A DNA stretch of 64,000 nt from Rhizobium sp. Leaf371. Lineage in GTDB: Bacteria; Pseudomonadota; Alphaproteobacteria; Rhizobiales; Rhizobiaceae. The stretch's first letter is position 1; each line of letters begins with the position of its first letter. The position numbers and the translations under genes were made by a program. Under the pieces are notes generated by a model. That model was given only the letters and a program-made list of their open reading frames with translations, made no database searches and was not told the origin of the DNA. Shown piece by piece: positions 27,101 through 34,308 of the stretch. The stretch lies in NCBI RefSeq assembly GCF_001424045.1, contig NZ_LMQB01000023.1, positions 248,001 through 312,000 of the forward strand. Reading direction: 5' to 3'.

Positions 27101-27809
27101 CAACATCATCGGCGCGGTCGTCGGCGTCCAGCCCTTCGGCGGGCGCGGGCTCTCGGGCACGGGACCGAAGGCCGGCGGTCCGCTTTATCTCGGCCGCCTC
27201 GTCCGCGTGGCGCCGGTCCCGCCGCAGGTCAGCTCGGTCCACACCGATCCGGCGCTGCTCGATTTCGCCAAATGGCTCGACGGCCGGGGGCTGAAGGCTG
27301 AGGCGTCGGCGGCGCGCGACACCGGCAGCCAGTCGCCGCTTGGCCTCGTCAGCGAGATGCCGGGTCCGGTCGGCGAGCGCAATCTTTATGCGCTGCATCC
27401 GCGCGGCAGCATTCTTCTGGTGCCGCAGACGATGGAAGGCCTGATTCAACAGGTTTCGGCCGTGCTGGCGACCGGCAATCGCGGCGTCATCGACGCGGGT
27501 TCGGGCCTCGCAGACGCATTTGCCGCGCTGCCGCCAAGCGTTGCCGCGCGCCTGTCGTTTGCCCGCGACTGGGTCTCTGCCGGCCCCTTCTCCGGCGCGC
27601 TCGTCGAAGGCGACGCGGACCGGGTGAAGGACGTCAACCGGGTGATCGCCGAGCTGCCGGGTCCTCTCCTGCTGGTGCAGGCGGCAACCACCGACGATCT
27701 CGCGGCCAGCTCCGAAGCCTATTGTCTGAACTGGTTGCTGGAGGAAGTTTCGACCAGCGTCAACACGGCTGCGGCCGGCGGCAATGCCAGCCTGATGTCG
27801 ATCGGCTGA
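24114..27809 (+). CDS. putA: Bifunctional proline dehydrogenase / delta-1-pyrroline-5-carboxylate dehydrogenase
   Basis: Oxidises proline to glutamate in two channelled steps, passing electrons to the quinone pool (FAD) and NAD+. The 1231-residue protein has a PRODH domain (about 100-480, with RLVKGAYWDAEIKRAQ near 365). An aldehyde dehydrogenase domain follows (about 560-1020, with ISPWNFPLAIFTGQ and catalytic Cys842 in AGQRCSALR). It ends in a C-terminal ALDH-like extension. No ribbon-helix-helix DNA-binding domain is seen at the N-terminus, so it should not repress its own gene. ATG at 24114 is eight bases from AAGG; the earlier in-frame start lacks family similarity. Confidence 0.95.
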   Translation: MSQTSLKSSLDTMPLPFEAFAPPLAAPTPLRAAVTRAYRLPETACVAALLEQATLPDAVRLQAATTARGLITALRAKHKGSGVEGLVHEYSLSSQEGVALMCLAEALLRIPDTATRDALIRDKIATGDWRSHVGGGRSLFVNAATWGLVVTGKLTSTVNDRGLSAALTRLIARAGEPVIRRGVDMAMRMMGEQFVTGETIEEALKRARPLEARGFRYSYDMLGEAATTAADAKRYYADYENAIHAIGKAAAGRGIYEGPGISIKLSALHPRYVRAQAARVMSELLPRVKALALIAKHYDIGLNIDAEEADRLELSLDLLEALRLDPDLAGWHGVGFVVQAYGKRCPMVLDVVIDLARRSGHRMMVRLVKGAYWDAEIKRAQVDGLDDFPVFTRKIHTDVSYIACARKLLAAKDVIFPQFATHNAQSLATIHAMAGPDFTVGDYEFQCLHGMGEPLYDEVVGADKLNRPCRIYAPVGTHETLLAYLVRRLLENGANSSFVNRIADPAVSIDELIADPVEIVRGMATPGASHDKIRLPAALYPGRSNSAGLDLSSETTLAMLAETFAAGATADWTAAPLLAGDTPHGPPRPVENPGDRRDRVGTVIEASDADAVRAVALAAAAATRWAATAPAERAACLSRAADLMQARMPDLLGLIIREAGKSAPNAIAEVREAIDFLRYYAEQAGRTLGPAHGALGPIVCISPWNFPLAIFTGQIAAALVAGNPVLAKPAEETPLIAAEGVRLLHEAGIPLDVLQFLPGDGRVGAALVGAEGVAGVMFTGSTEVARLIQAQLAARVSPEGKPIPLIAETGGQNAMIVDSSALAEQVVADIIASAFDSAGQRCSALRVLCLQTDVADRVLTMLKGALHELEIGRTDRLSADVGPVISAEAKQTIETHIAAMRGIGARVEQIAMPDATAHGTFVAPTIIEIAKLSDLAREVFGPVLHVLRYERDDLDRLIDDINATGYGLTFGLHTRLDETIAHVTSRVKAGNLYVNRNIIGAVVGVQPFGGRGLSGTGPKAGGPLYLGRLVRVAPVPPQVSSVHTDPALLDFAKWLDGRGLKAEASAARDTGSQSPLGLVSEMPGPVGERNLYALHPRGSILLVPQTMEGLIQQVSAVLATGNRGVIDAGSGLADAFAALPPSVAARLSFARDWVSAGPFSGALVEGDADRVKDVNRVIAELPGPLLLVQAATTDDLAASSEAYCLNWLLEEVSTSVNTAAAGGNASLMSIG

Positions 27810-27921
27810 GACAGCGTCTGCGAGGCCGGGACGATGCCAACGCGTCCTCCCGGTACCGCGCGCGCTTGATCCCTGCTTTCGGGAGGATTTCAACGCTTCC
27901 GCGTTTGACGTAAGAAACGGC

Positions 27922-28518
27922 ATGCTCACGCTTGCACGATCCCACAGTCTTTCTCAGGAGATCCGGAAAAGCCGGTTCCTGGCGCATGCCGCGCCTGTGA
28001 CCGACGAAGCGGAGGCGCGCGCCTTCATCGCTGCCCAGTCCGACCTCTCCGCCACGCACAATTGCTGGGCCTGGCGGATCGGGCAGACCTACCGCTTCAA
28101 CGATGATGGAGAGCCGGGCGGCACGGCCGGCAAGCCGATCCTCCAGGCGATCGACGGGCAAGGCCTCGATCATGTCGTGGTTCTCGTCATTCGCTGGTTC
28201 GGCGGCATCCTGCTCGGCAGCGGCGGGTTGATGCGCGCCTATGGCGGCACGGCGGCCATGACATTGGTTGCGGCAGAGCGCGTCGAGCATATCGCCATGA
28301 CGCGCGGAACGGTGCGCGTCGCCTTCTCGGAGCTGGCACGGATCAAGGCCCGTTTGACAAGCCTCGGCGCCATCATCGTCGAGGAAGCCTTCATTGCAAC
28401 GGGCGCGGATCTGATGGTGGATGTGCCCGAAGGCTTACGCGACCAGGCAAAGTTGCTGGCGCGCGACGTGACCAGCGGACACTCGTTCCTCATCTTCGAC
28501 GACGATCGCTCGCTTTAA
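27922..28518 (+). CDS. yigZ: YigZ/IMPACT family protein
   Basis: A 198-residue two-domain protein of the UPF0029/IMPACT family. The N-terminal domain has DDGEPGGTAGKPILQAI near residue 55. It has the family signature VIRWFGGILLGSGGLMRAYG near 84. A smaller ferredoxin-like C-terminal domain follows. Bacterial members have no settled role; the eukaryotic relative IMPACT regulates GCN2. A weak ribosome binding site precedes the ATG. It follows putA by 112 bases on the same strand and could be read through from it. Confidence 0.88.
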   Translation: MLTLARSHSLSQEIRKSRFLAHAAPVTDEAEARAFIAAQSDLSATHNCWAWRIGQTYRFNDDGEPGGTAGKPILQAIDGQGLDHVVVLVIRWFGGILLGSGGLMRAYGGTAAMTLVAAERVEHIAMTRGTVRVAFSELARIKARLTSLGAIIVEEAFIATGADLMVDVPEGLRDQAKLLARDVTSGHSFLIFDDDRSL

Positions 28519-28598
28519 CGTCCCGATGACAGGGCGTCACGCAACCGAACAAACCTGTCGCGAACTGGTTAGTCTCACCTGACATTCAGGAGACGACC

Positions 28599-29084
28599 AT
28601 GACAGATCCATTCCACCTGGCCCGATTCATCGAAGCGCAGTCGCGCGTCTATCATCAGGCGCTGGACGAACTCTCCCTGGGTGAGAAGCGGACGCATTGG
28701 ATGTGGTTCGTCTTCCCACAGATCGAGGGCCTGGGCTCCTCGCCGACGGCACGGCATTTTGCAATCTCGGGGCTGGCGGAAGCTCAAGCCTATCTCGATC
28801 ACCCGGTTCTCGGCAGCCGTTTGCTGGAGGCCACGACGACGGTCAACACGCTCGACGATGCGCTGACGGCGCGGGCTATCTTCTCCAGTCCCGACGACCT
28901 CAAATTCCGCTCGTCCATGACGCTGTTCTCTCACGCGGCACTGCAGTCGGGACGCAACCCCATGCCGTTCCAGACGGCCCTGAAGCGGTATTTCGCCGGC
29001 AAGCCGGACCTGCGCACGCTTGAGCGCCTCAAGCCCGCCTCTGCGCGTCCTGCACCCCTTCGTGCCGCAACGGGCGGGCGGTGA
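28599..29084 (+). CDS. DUF1810 family protein
   Basis: A 161-residue soluble protein with the DUF1810 pattern. It starts DPFHLARFIEAQSRVYHQAL, then has RTHWMWFVFPQIEGLGSSPT and a later FRSSMTLFSHAA. The family is widespread and uncharacterised. AGGAG sits before the ATG. The last 20 residues are low-complexity and rich in Ala, Pro and Arg. It is followed 35 bases later by a tiny membrane protein gene on the same strand, which may be co-transcribed. Confidence 0.82.
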   Translation: MTDPFHLARFIEAQSRVYHQALDELSLGEKRTHWMWFVFPQIEGLGSSPTARHFAISGLAEAQAYLDHPVLGSRLLEATTTVNTLDDALTARAIFSSPDDLKFRSSMTLFSHAALQSGRNPMPFQTALKRYFAGKPDLRTLERLKPASARPAPLRAATGGR

Positions 29085-29118
29085 ACGGACGTGGTTCAGA
29101 CACATCAAGGAGACGAAC

Positions 29119-29271
29119 ATGGAAAATTATCTCTGGCTCTTCGCCACGGCTGGCGGCGCCGCCATCCTCGGCCTCGCACTCGCCTTCGGGCTATCCAGTC
29201 AACGCAAATTGTCGCGGGATGAAAGAGAGCGCCAGGCCGAGAGGGTCGAGGATCTCTATGATAAGAGGTGA
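29119..29271 (+). CDS. 50-residue single-span membrane protein
   Basis: A very small gene. It has one N-terminal hydrophobic helix (about residues 4-25, LWLFATAGGAAILGLALAFG) and a charged cytoplasmic tail ending RVEDLYDKR. The ribosome binding site AAGGAG at 29107-29112 is seven bases from the ATG, the best local evidence that it is translated. It resembles other tiny rhizobial membrane peptides but I cannot name a family. It follows the DUF1810 gene and precedes the oppositely oriented tRNA-Arg. Confidence 0.65.
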   Translation: MENYLWLFATAGGAAILGLALAFGLSSQRKLSRDERERQAERVEDLYDKR

Positions 29272-29320
29272 CGAACGCTTAGCGATCGCGTCTATGGTCA
29301 TCATTTAATGAGGAGAAGAA

Positions 29321-29397
29321 TGGCGCACCCGGAACGATTCGAACGTCCGACCCTCAGATTCGTAGTCTGATGCTCTATCCAGCTGAGCTACGGGTGC
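29321..29397 (-). tRNA. tRNA-Arg (anticodon ACG)
   Basis: A 77-base cloverleaf on the minus strand with encoded CCA. Acceptor GCACCCG pairs with CGGGTGC. The anticodon stem TCAGA/TCTGA has loop CTACGAA, so the anticodon is ACG (inosine form expected, reads CGU/CGC/CGA). The T arm contains GTTCGAATC. No att-like duplication is seen nearby. Confidence 0.96.
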
Positions 29398-29558
29398 GTG
29401 CAACAGCGTCTGCTGTGTGCGTGGCGATCCTCTAAAGCCTGGGGGAAATGAATGCAAGCCAAATTCGGAAAATTTCCGGATTTTTGCGGCCGGGATTTCA
29501 CAATTCCCTGAAATCGCTGATATTTCGCTGAATGGACAAATGCGCCGACGTTAAGTTT

Positions 29559-31040
29559 TCACGTCCGGCCCTGAGTGCGGAATGCGTCGAGGGGCACCGG
29601 ACGGTCGGGGAGTTCGATACGGAACAGGGTGCCCGGTGTTGCCTTCTCGACCAGGGCGATGGTGCCGCCATGGGCAAGCACCAGTTCCCGTGCGATGGCC
29701 AGTCCAAGCCCGGTGCCGCCCGAGCGGGCAGAGCCGCGAAACGCTGCAAACAGGTTCTCGCGCGCCTTTCGCGGCATGCCGGGGCCGGTATCGTCGACCG
29801 TGATGCTGACGACGCTGCCGGTGCGCATCGCTGAGACCGTGACGTTGCGCGTGGGATTGCCGGGATCGTTCTCGTTCATCAGAGCCTGGACGGCGTTGCG
29901 GCAGATGTTGTGCACGACGCGAAACAGCTGCTCGCCATCCGCATCGACTTCCAGATCGTCGGGAACCGCAATGCTGAAGCCGATGCCGGACTTCGGATCG
30001 ATCGCCAGCACTTCGCCGACATCCTCCACCAGCGGGCGCAGGGGCAGAAAGCGGCGGCGGGGCTCCGGTTCGGTCGTGCGGCCATATTCCAGCACTTCGC
30101 TGGTATAGCCAACGGCCCGATCGATCGTGCGCAGCAAGGTCGGCGCGAACCGTTTGACCACGGGATCGTCCACGTCCGCCAGTCGGTCGGACAAGAGCTG
30201 GGCGGAGGACAGGATGTTGCGCATGTCATGGTTGATCTTCGAGACGGCGAGACCGAGATCGGCGAGGTTCTTCTGCTGCTTGAGCGTCTTCTGCAGCTGC
30301 ATCTGCATGGCGGCGAGATGCCGCCCGGCCAGGGCGAGCTCGTCATGACCCGGCAGGGGCTCCATCACGCGCCGGGGATCGGCAGGATCGGCGGCGAAGT
30401 CGCGCATGCTCGCCGTCATGCGACGGATGGGTGCGATCATCACGCGGTTGATGACGAGGAAGATCAGGGTTGCGGTGAAGAGCGAGATGCCGATCGAGAC
30501 GAGAAAGACGGAACGGGCATAGACGAGCATCGCCTTGCGCAGGCTGCGTTCATCCATGACGAGTTCGATCAAGGTGTCGCTTTCGCCGATCGGCCCGTAG
30601 AAGCGGATGGTGCGATCGCCGCCGAAGAGCAGCGTGTCGAACGCATCGCGAATGGCGCCTGCGGCACCGGTATTGGCAACGTCGAACTTCGCGTCCACTT
30701 CGAGCGGCATTTCGGTGGCCGCGATCAGGCGCGATTCCTCGGCGCGGCGAAGCGCGATCGCCTTCGTCCCCGTCGCCATCAGCGTATCCTCGCGCACCGG
30801 GCCCGAGAGCTGCATGTTCTGCAGGCCATCGACCACGACGGCCGCCGCCGCCGCGGTGTTCAGCCGGTCCTGCATCCAGCGCAGCCGCATATTGGCGACC
30901 GACGGCACGAAGATCAGGATTTCGGCGATCATGACGAACAGGATCGTCAGCAGCAGGAGCTTGCCGGAAAGGCCGCGCAGGAAGCCCGAGCGCAGCTGCG
31001 GCTCGTCCAGAGCCGTTTCCTTCATGGCATCGATCGACAT
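29559..31040 (-). CDS. Membrane sensor histidine kinase (orphan)
   Basis: The 493-residue kinase has two membrane helices (about 27-47 and 176-197) enclosing a periplasmic sensor of about 130 residues. A HAMP-like linker comes next (about 197-250). The dimerisation box is KINHDMRN with phospho-acceptor His271. The HATPase domain has N-box VHNICRNAVQAL near 376-387, G1 DDTGPGMP and G2 GGTGLGLAIARELV. No response regulator gene is adjacent, so the partner is encoded elsewhere. It lies between tRNA-Arg and the chemoreceptor on the same strand. The ligand is unknown. Confidence 0.88.
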   Translation of the reverse strand: MSIDAMKETALDEPQLRSGFLRGLSGKLLLLTILFVMIAEILIFVPSVANMRLRWMQDRLNTAAAAAVVVDGLQNMQLSGPVREDTLMATGTKAIALRRAEESRLIAATEMPLEVDAKFDVANTGAAGAIRDAFDTLLFGGDRTIRFYGPIGESDTLIELVMDERSLRKAMLVYARSVFLVSIGISLFTATLIFLVINRVMIAPIRRMTASMRDFAADPADPRRVMEPLPGHDELALAGRHLAAMQMQLQKTLKQQKNLADLGLAVSKINHDMRNILSSAQLLSDRLADVDDPVVKRFAPTLLRTIDRAVGYTSEVLEYGRTTEPEPRRRFLPLRPLVEDVGEVLAIDPKSGIGFSIAVPDDLEVDADGEQLFRVVHNICRNAVQALMNENDPGNPTRNVTVSAMRTGSVVSITVDDTGPGMPRKARENLFAAFRGSARSGGTGLGLAIARELVLAHGGTIALVEKATPGTLFRIELPDRPVPLDAFRTQGRT

Positions 31041-31213
31041 TCAGCGTTCCCATGGCGCCCGACGACCGGACACAACCGACCGATCGACGACGCTTGCTGC
31101 CGATTATAGGTCACTTAGGCCGAATATCCAACCAGATGCCCTCAAGGCTTACCGACAGACGGTCGCACAGTGCCCGGGCGGCGGCACCCCTCCGTCGAGC
31201 TGTCGGGCCTCGG

Positions 31214-33322
31214 TCAGAACTCCTCCCAGTTGTCCTGCGAGGCGGCCGGAGCCGGTGCGGCGTGCGTGGCGGGGCCGGCGGAAAAGGCGCGGGCGACAGA
31301 TCCCATCATCTTGCGGGCCGGCGAGGCAACCGGACGGGCGGTCGCGGTCGCAGCCTTCAGCGCAGGCGCCCGCGACGCCACGGTCTTTATCGGCGTGGGG
31401 CGGGCAGCCATGACGGGGCCACCGGATCGCGCATGCGACATCGCGGCGGCAGCGGCGGGGCGCGCCTGATCCAGCCGGAAATGCCCGATCATCTGCGCGA
31501 GGTTTTCGGCCTCGGTCGAGAGCCTGTGCGTGGCCGCATTCGCCTCCTGCACCATCGCGGCATTCTGCTGGGTCACCTTGTCCATCTGGTTGACGGCCGT
31601 GGAGACCTCGCCGAGGCTGCCGGCCTGTTCGCGCGCCGCGGTGGCGATGGAGTGGATGTGGTCGGTAATCGACAGAACCCGGTTCTCGATCTCGCCGAGA
31701 ACCCGTCCCGTTTCCTGAACCAGCTGCACGCCGGTGGACACTTCCGCGCCGGACTTGGCGATGAGCACCTTGATGTCCTTGGCAGCGCTCGCCGCCCGCT
31801 GGGCGAGTTCCCGCACTTCCTGGGCAACGACGGCAAAGCCCTTGCCCGCCTCGCCTGCCCGCGCGGCCTCAACGCCTGCGTTCAAGGCGAGGAGATTGGT
31901 CTGGAAGGCGATCTCGTCGATGACGTTGGTGATCTTGCCGATTTCGCTGGAAGCCTGCTCGATGCGGCCCATGGCATCGACGGCGCTGCGCACGACGGTA
32001 CCGGACTGGGCCGCGGCTTCCTTCGCCTCGGTGACGATGACGGTGGCTTCGTGCGCCCGCTCCGTAGATGTCTGCACGGCCACCGTGATCTGGCCGAGCG
32101 AGGCCGAGGTCTGCTCCAGCGAAGCAGCCTGTTGTTCCGTGCGCTTGGCAAGATCGTCCGTGGCCGAGCGGAGTTCGCCCGAATTGCCATTGATTTCGAG
32201 CGTCGTCGATCGAACTTCGCCGAGCGTCTTCTGGAGCACGGCGAGCGCTTCGTTCACATTGCTCTGAAGATCGGCAAAGGCGCCCTGGAAGCTGCCTGTC
32301 ATGGGCTGGGTCAGGTCGCCCTGCGCAAGACTTGCGATGACGCGCCCGGTCTCGCCGATGCCGCGATCGACGCCCGCAACCAGTTCGTTGACGTTGCCGG
32401 CGAAGCGGTCGAGGCTCGGCTCGCCATAGGTTCGCGTGATGCGGCGGGAAAAATCACCGGCAGCGGCGGCCTCGACGACATGCGCCATGCTGACCTGCAG
32501 GTCGGCGGTCTTCTCGCGCAGAACGCTGTCTTCCGTGCTTGCACGGCGCGCCGTCAGGCCGTTGCTGCGGAAAACCTCGACGGCACGCGCCATCTCTCCG
32601 ATCTCGTCGGACCGTTTCGACTGGGGAAGATCGATGTCGAGATCGCCGCCGGCAAGCGCCGTCATCGACCGGGTCAGGTCGGAAATGGGACGGCTGAGCT
32701 CGCGGCGCGCGATGGACACGGCAACCAGCAGGCCTGCGGCCAGACCGATGAGGGCCGTGCCGATGATCATGATGGTCATCTGGCGGCCGATGCCGTTGAT
32801 TTCCGTATCGATCGCCGCGAGATCGGCCTTGTCCTTGGCGACGACCGCATCGATCTCGCCCTGGAAGGCCTTTCGGTTGGCACGGTTCTTGTCGTTATTG
32901 CCCTGCTCGTTGGCAGCCTGGACCGAGACCTCACGGGCAAGGCGGGCCGTTTCCGTGCGGAACGTGCGGAATTCGGCGGCGCGCGTGACGACAGCGTCGA
33001 AAGCGGGGAGATCGGCCTGAAGCACGAGCGGGCGCCATTCGGCCGTCAGGACATCGATCTTGTCGAGCGTCTTCAGGAGGCTTTCGGCGAAGGGATCGGC
33101 TTTTTCCATGGAGGGAGCCGCGTAGATGCCGCGGGCATCCATGACGACGGCGGTCACAAGACGATTGAGCTTCTCGCCATTATAGGCGCGCTCGGAGGCC
33201 GCCTTGAAGGCTTCGAGCTGGCTGTCATAGCGGTGCACGACGGCCAATGCCATTCCAGCGACGACGAGCGTAACTGCGCTCATGACGATGACGATCAACG
33301 AAATCTTACCGCGTATGCGCAT
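31214..33322 (-). CDS. Methyl-accepting chemotaxis protein
   Basis: The 702-residue transmembrane chemoreceptor has one helix at about 10-30, a periplasmic four-helix-type sensor to about 185, and a second helix at about 186-208. Two HAMP-like segments follow (LSRPISDLTRSMTALAGGDL and a later one near 300). The signalling tip has the highly conserved IDEIAFQTNLLALNAGVEAA and GKGFAVVAQEVRELAQRAA. The protein ends in NWEEF, the tether pentapeptide that recruits CheR and CheB. It therefore takes part in methylation-based adaptation. It is divergent from rpmH and not in a che operon; its attractant is unknown. Confidence 0.94.
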   Translation of the reverse strand: MRIRGKISLIVIVMSAVTLVVAGMALAVVHRYDSQLEAFKAASERAYNGEKLNRLVTAVVMDARGIYAAPSMEKADPFAESLLKTLDKIDVLTAEWRPLVLQADLPAFDAVVTRAAEFRTFRTETARLAREVSVQAANEQGNNDKNRANRKAFQGEIDAVVAKDKADLAAIDTEINGIGRQMTIMIIGTALIGLAAGLLVAVSIARRELSRPISDLTRSMTALAGGDLDIDLPQSKRSDEIGEMARAVEVFRSNGLTARRASTEDSVLREKTADLQVSMAHVVEAAAAGDFSRRITRTYGEPSLDRFAGNVNELVAGVDRGIGETGRVIASLAQGDLTQPMTGSFQGAFADLQSNVNEALAVLQKTLGEVRSTTLEINGNSGELRSATDDLAKRTEQQAASLEQTSASLGQITVAVQTSTERAHEATVIVTEAKEAAAQSGTVVRSAVDAMGRIEQASSEIGKITNVIDEIAFQTNLLALNAGVEAARAGEAGKGFAVVAQEVRELAQRAASAAKDIKVLIAKSGAEVSTGVQLVQETGRVLGEIENRVLSITDHIHSIATAAREQAGSLGEVSTAVNQMDKVTQQNAAMVQEANAATHRLSTEAENLAQMIGHFRLDQARPAAAAAMSHARSGGPVMAARPTPIKTVASRAPALKAATATARPVASPARKMMGSVARAFSAGPATHAAPAPAASQDNWEEF

Positions 33323-33534
33323 GGCCCGCGTTCCTCCAACGGCTTTACCCGCAGGAGATCACCCCGCCCCTGCACTCATCGGGGAAATTATCGGTAAGTA
33401 GTTAATAACGTAGTACCGCTGCCGGCAAAATCCTTGGGGGTCGCCTGTCGATGGCATGCGGGCGACGGCGGGATGATCATGGCGTGCGAGACGCGCATTA
33501 TCGCGTGAAAAGCGCTGCAAACCGGGGGCGGCAA

Positions 33535-33562
33535 TTGACTTTGACGCTTTTATTCTTATAAG
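33535..33562 (+). promoter_or_regulatory. Strong promoter of the rpmH operon and leader
   Basis: TTGACT at 33535-33540 and TATAAG at 33557-33562 are 16 bases apart, the best sigma-70-type promoter in the 368-base gap 33323-33690. It would give a leader of about 120 bases before rpmH. The leader contains GGCGGGTGAGC and GCTCGCC, able to pair. AAGGAAG lies about 40 bases ahead of the start codon, but no Shine-Dalgarno stands at normal distance. Confidence 0.65.
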
Positions 33563-33690
33563 CCGCCGCACGTCTGGGAACCAAATGGCGGGTGAGCTCC
33601 GTGCTCGCCTGCTCTGCCGTGCCTTGACAGAAACGCTGCTTGCTTAAGGAAGCAACCCAAGAAGGGCCGCACACCGCGGTATTAAAATAA

Positions 33691-33828
33691 ATGACAAAGC
33701 GTACCTACCAACCCTCCAAGCTTGTTCGCAAGCGTCGTCACGGCTTCCGTGCACGCATTGCCACCAAGGGCGGCCGCAAGGTCATCGTTGCCCGTCGCGC
33801 TCGCGGCCGCAAGCGTCTTTCGGCCTAA
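33691..33828 (+). CDS. rpmH: 50S ribosomal protein L34
   Basis: A 45-residue, very basic ribosomal protein of the large subunit. It begins [20 protein letters not shown] and ends [12 protein letters not shown], the standard L34 pattern. It opens the rpmH-rnpA-yidC-engB cluster. In most bacteria it is next to dnaA; in Rhizobiaceae the cluster lies away from dnaA, as here. The bases just before the ATG (TATTAAAATAA) have no visible ribosome binding site. Confidence 0.97.
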   Translation: MTKRTYQPSKLVRKRRHGFRARIATKGGRKVIVARRARGRKRLSA

Positions 33829-33888
33829 TGGCACACGGCGTCCGCGCCGTTGCCACAGCCGGCGCTCCTGCATTGCAGGAGGCTGCCG

Positions 33889-34308
33889 GTGAAAAGAGAT
33901 CCCAGACGCATGACGTCAGGTAATCCCAAATCGACTGTCGGGCGGCTGAAAAGCCGGCCGCAGTTTCTTGCCGTGCGTGCAGGCGAGAAGCGGAAGGGCT
34001 CCGTCTTCCTGCTCGAAGTGCTCGACAGACAGACGGCGGACGAGCCTGCCCGCGTCGGGTTCACGGTGACGAAGAAGCATGGCAATGCGGTGGAACGGAA
34101 CCGCATGCGCCGCCGCTTGCGCGAGGCCGTCAGGCTACAAGCCGCGTTTGCAATGAAACCCGGCCACGATTATGTGATTGTCGCCCGCCGCGAGGTGCTT
34201 GGCGTCCCCTTCGACCGACTGGCAAAGATGCTCGCTGCCCGAATCGAAGGCCCACTCGAAGGCAGGCAGAAACAAGCACGGCCGCCGGCCGGCTCCAGGA
34301 AAGAATGA
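33889..34308 (+). CDS. rnpA: Ribonuclease P protein component
   Basis: The protein subunit of RNase P binds the catalytic RNA and helps trim tRNA 5' ends. It is a small basic protein with the RNR signature in [20 protein letters not shown] near residue 65. GTG at 33889 is chosen because AGGAGG lies six bases upstream, giving 139 residues. ATG at 33910 would give 132 residues, starts nearer to where family similarity begins, but has only a weak site. The stop codon overlaps the start of yidC. Confidence 0.93.
   Translation: MKRDPRRMTSGNPKSTVGRLKSRPQFLAVRAGEKRKGSVFLLEVLDRQTADEPARVGFTVTKKHGNAVERNRMRRRLREAVRLQAAFAMKPGHDYVIVARREVLGVPFDRLAKMLAARIEGPLEGRQKQARPPAGSRKE

Noticed and set aside
29321-29558. 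Integrated element at tRNA-Arg
   Set aside because: Flanks are ordinary chromosomal genes without att duplication. A CGGAAAATTTCCG palindrome near 29464 is too short-looped to be a useful terminator and was left out.
31052-33397. 781-codon open frame antisense to the chemoreceptor
   Set aside because: Long only because of high GC and a coding strand poor in stops on the reverse; no domain and no ribosome binding site.
33323-33691. dnaA/oriC near rpmH
   Set aside because: No dnaA gene, no cluster of DnaA boxes; in Rhizobiaceae rpmH is not at the origin.
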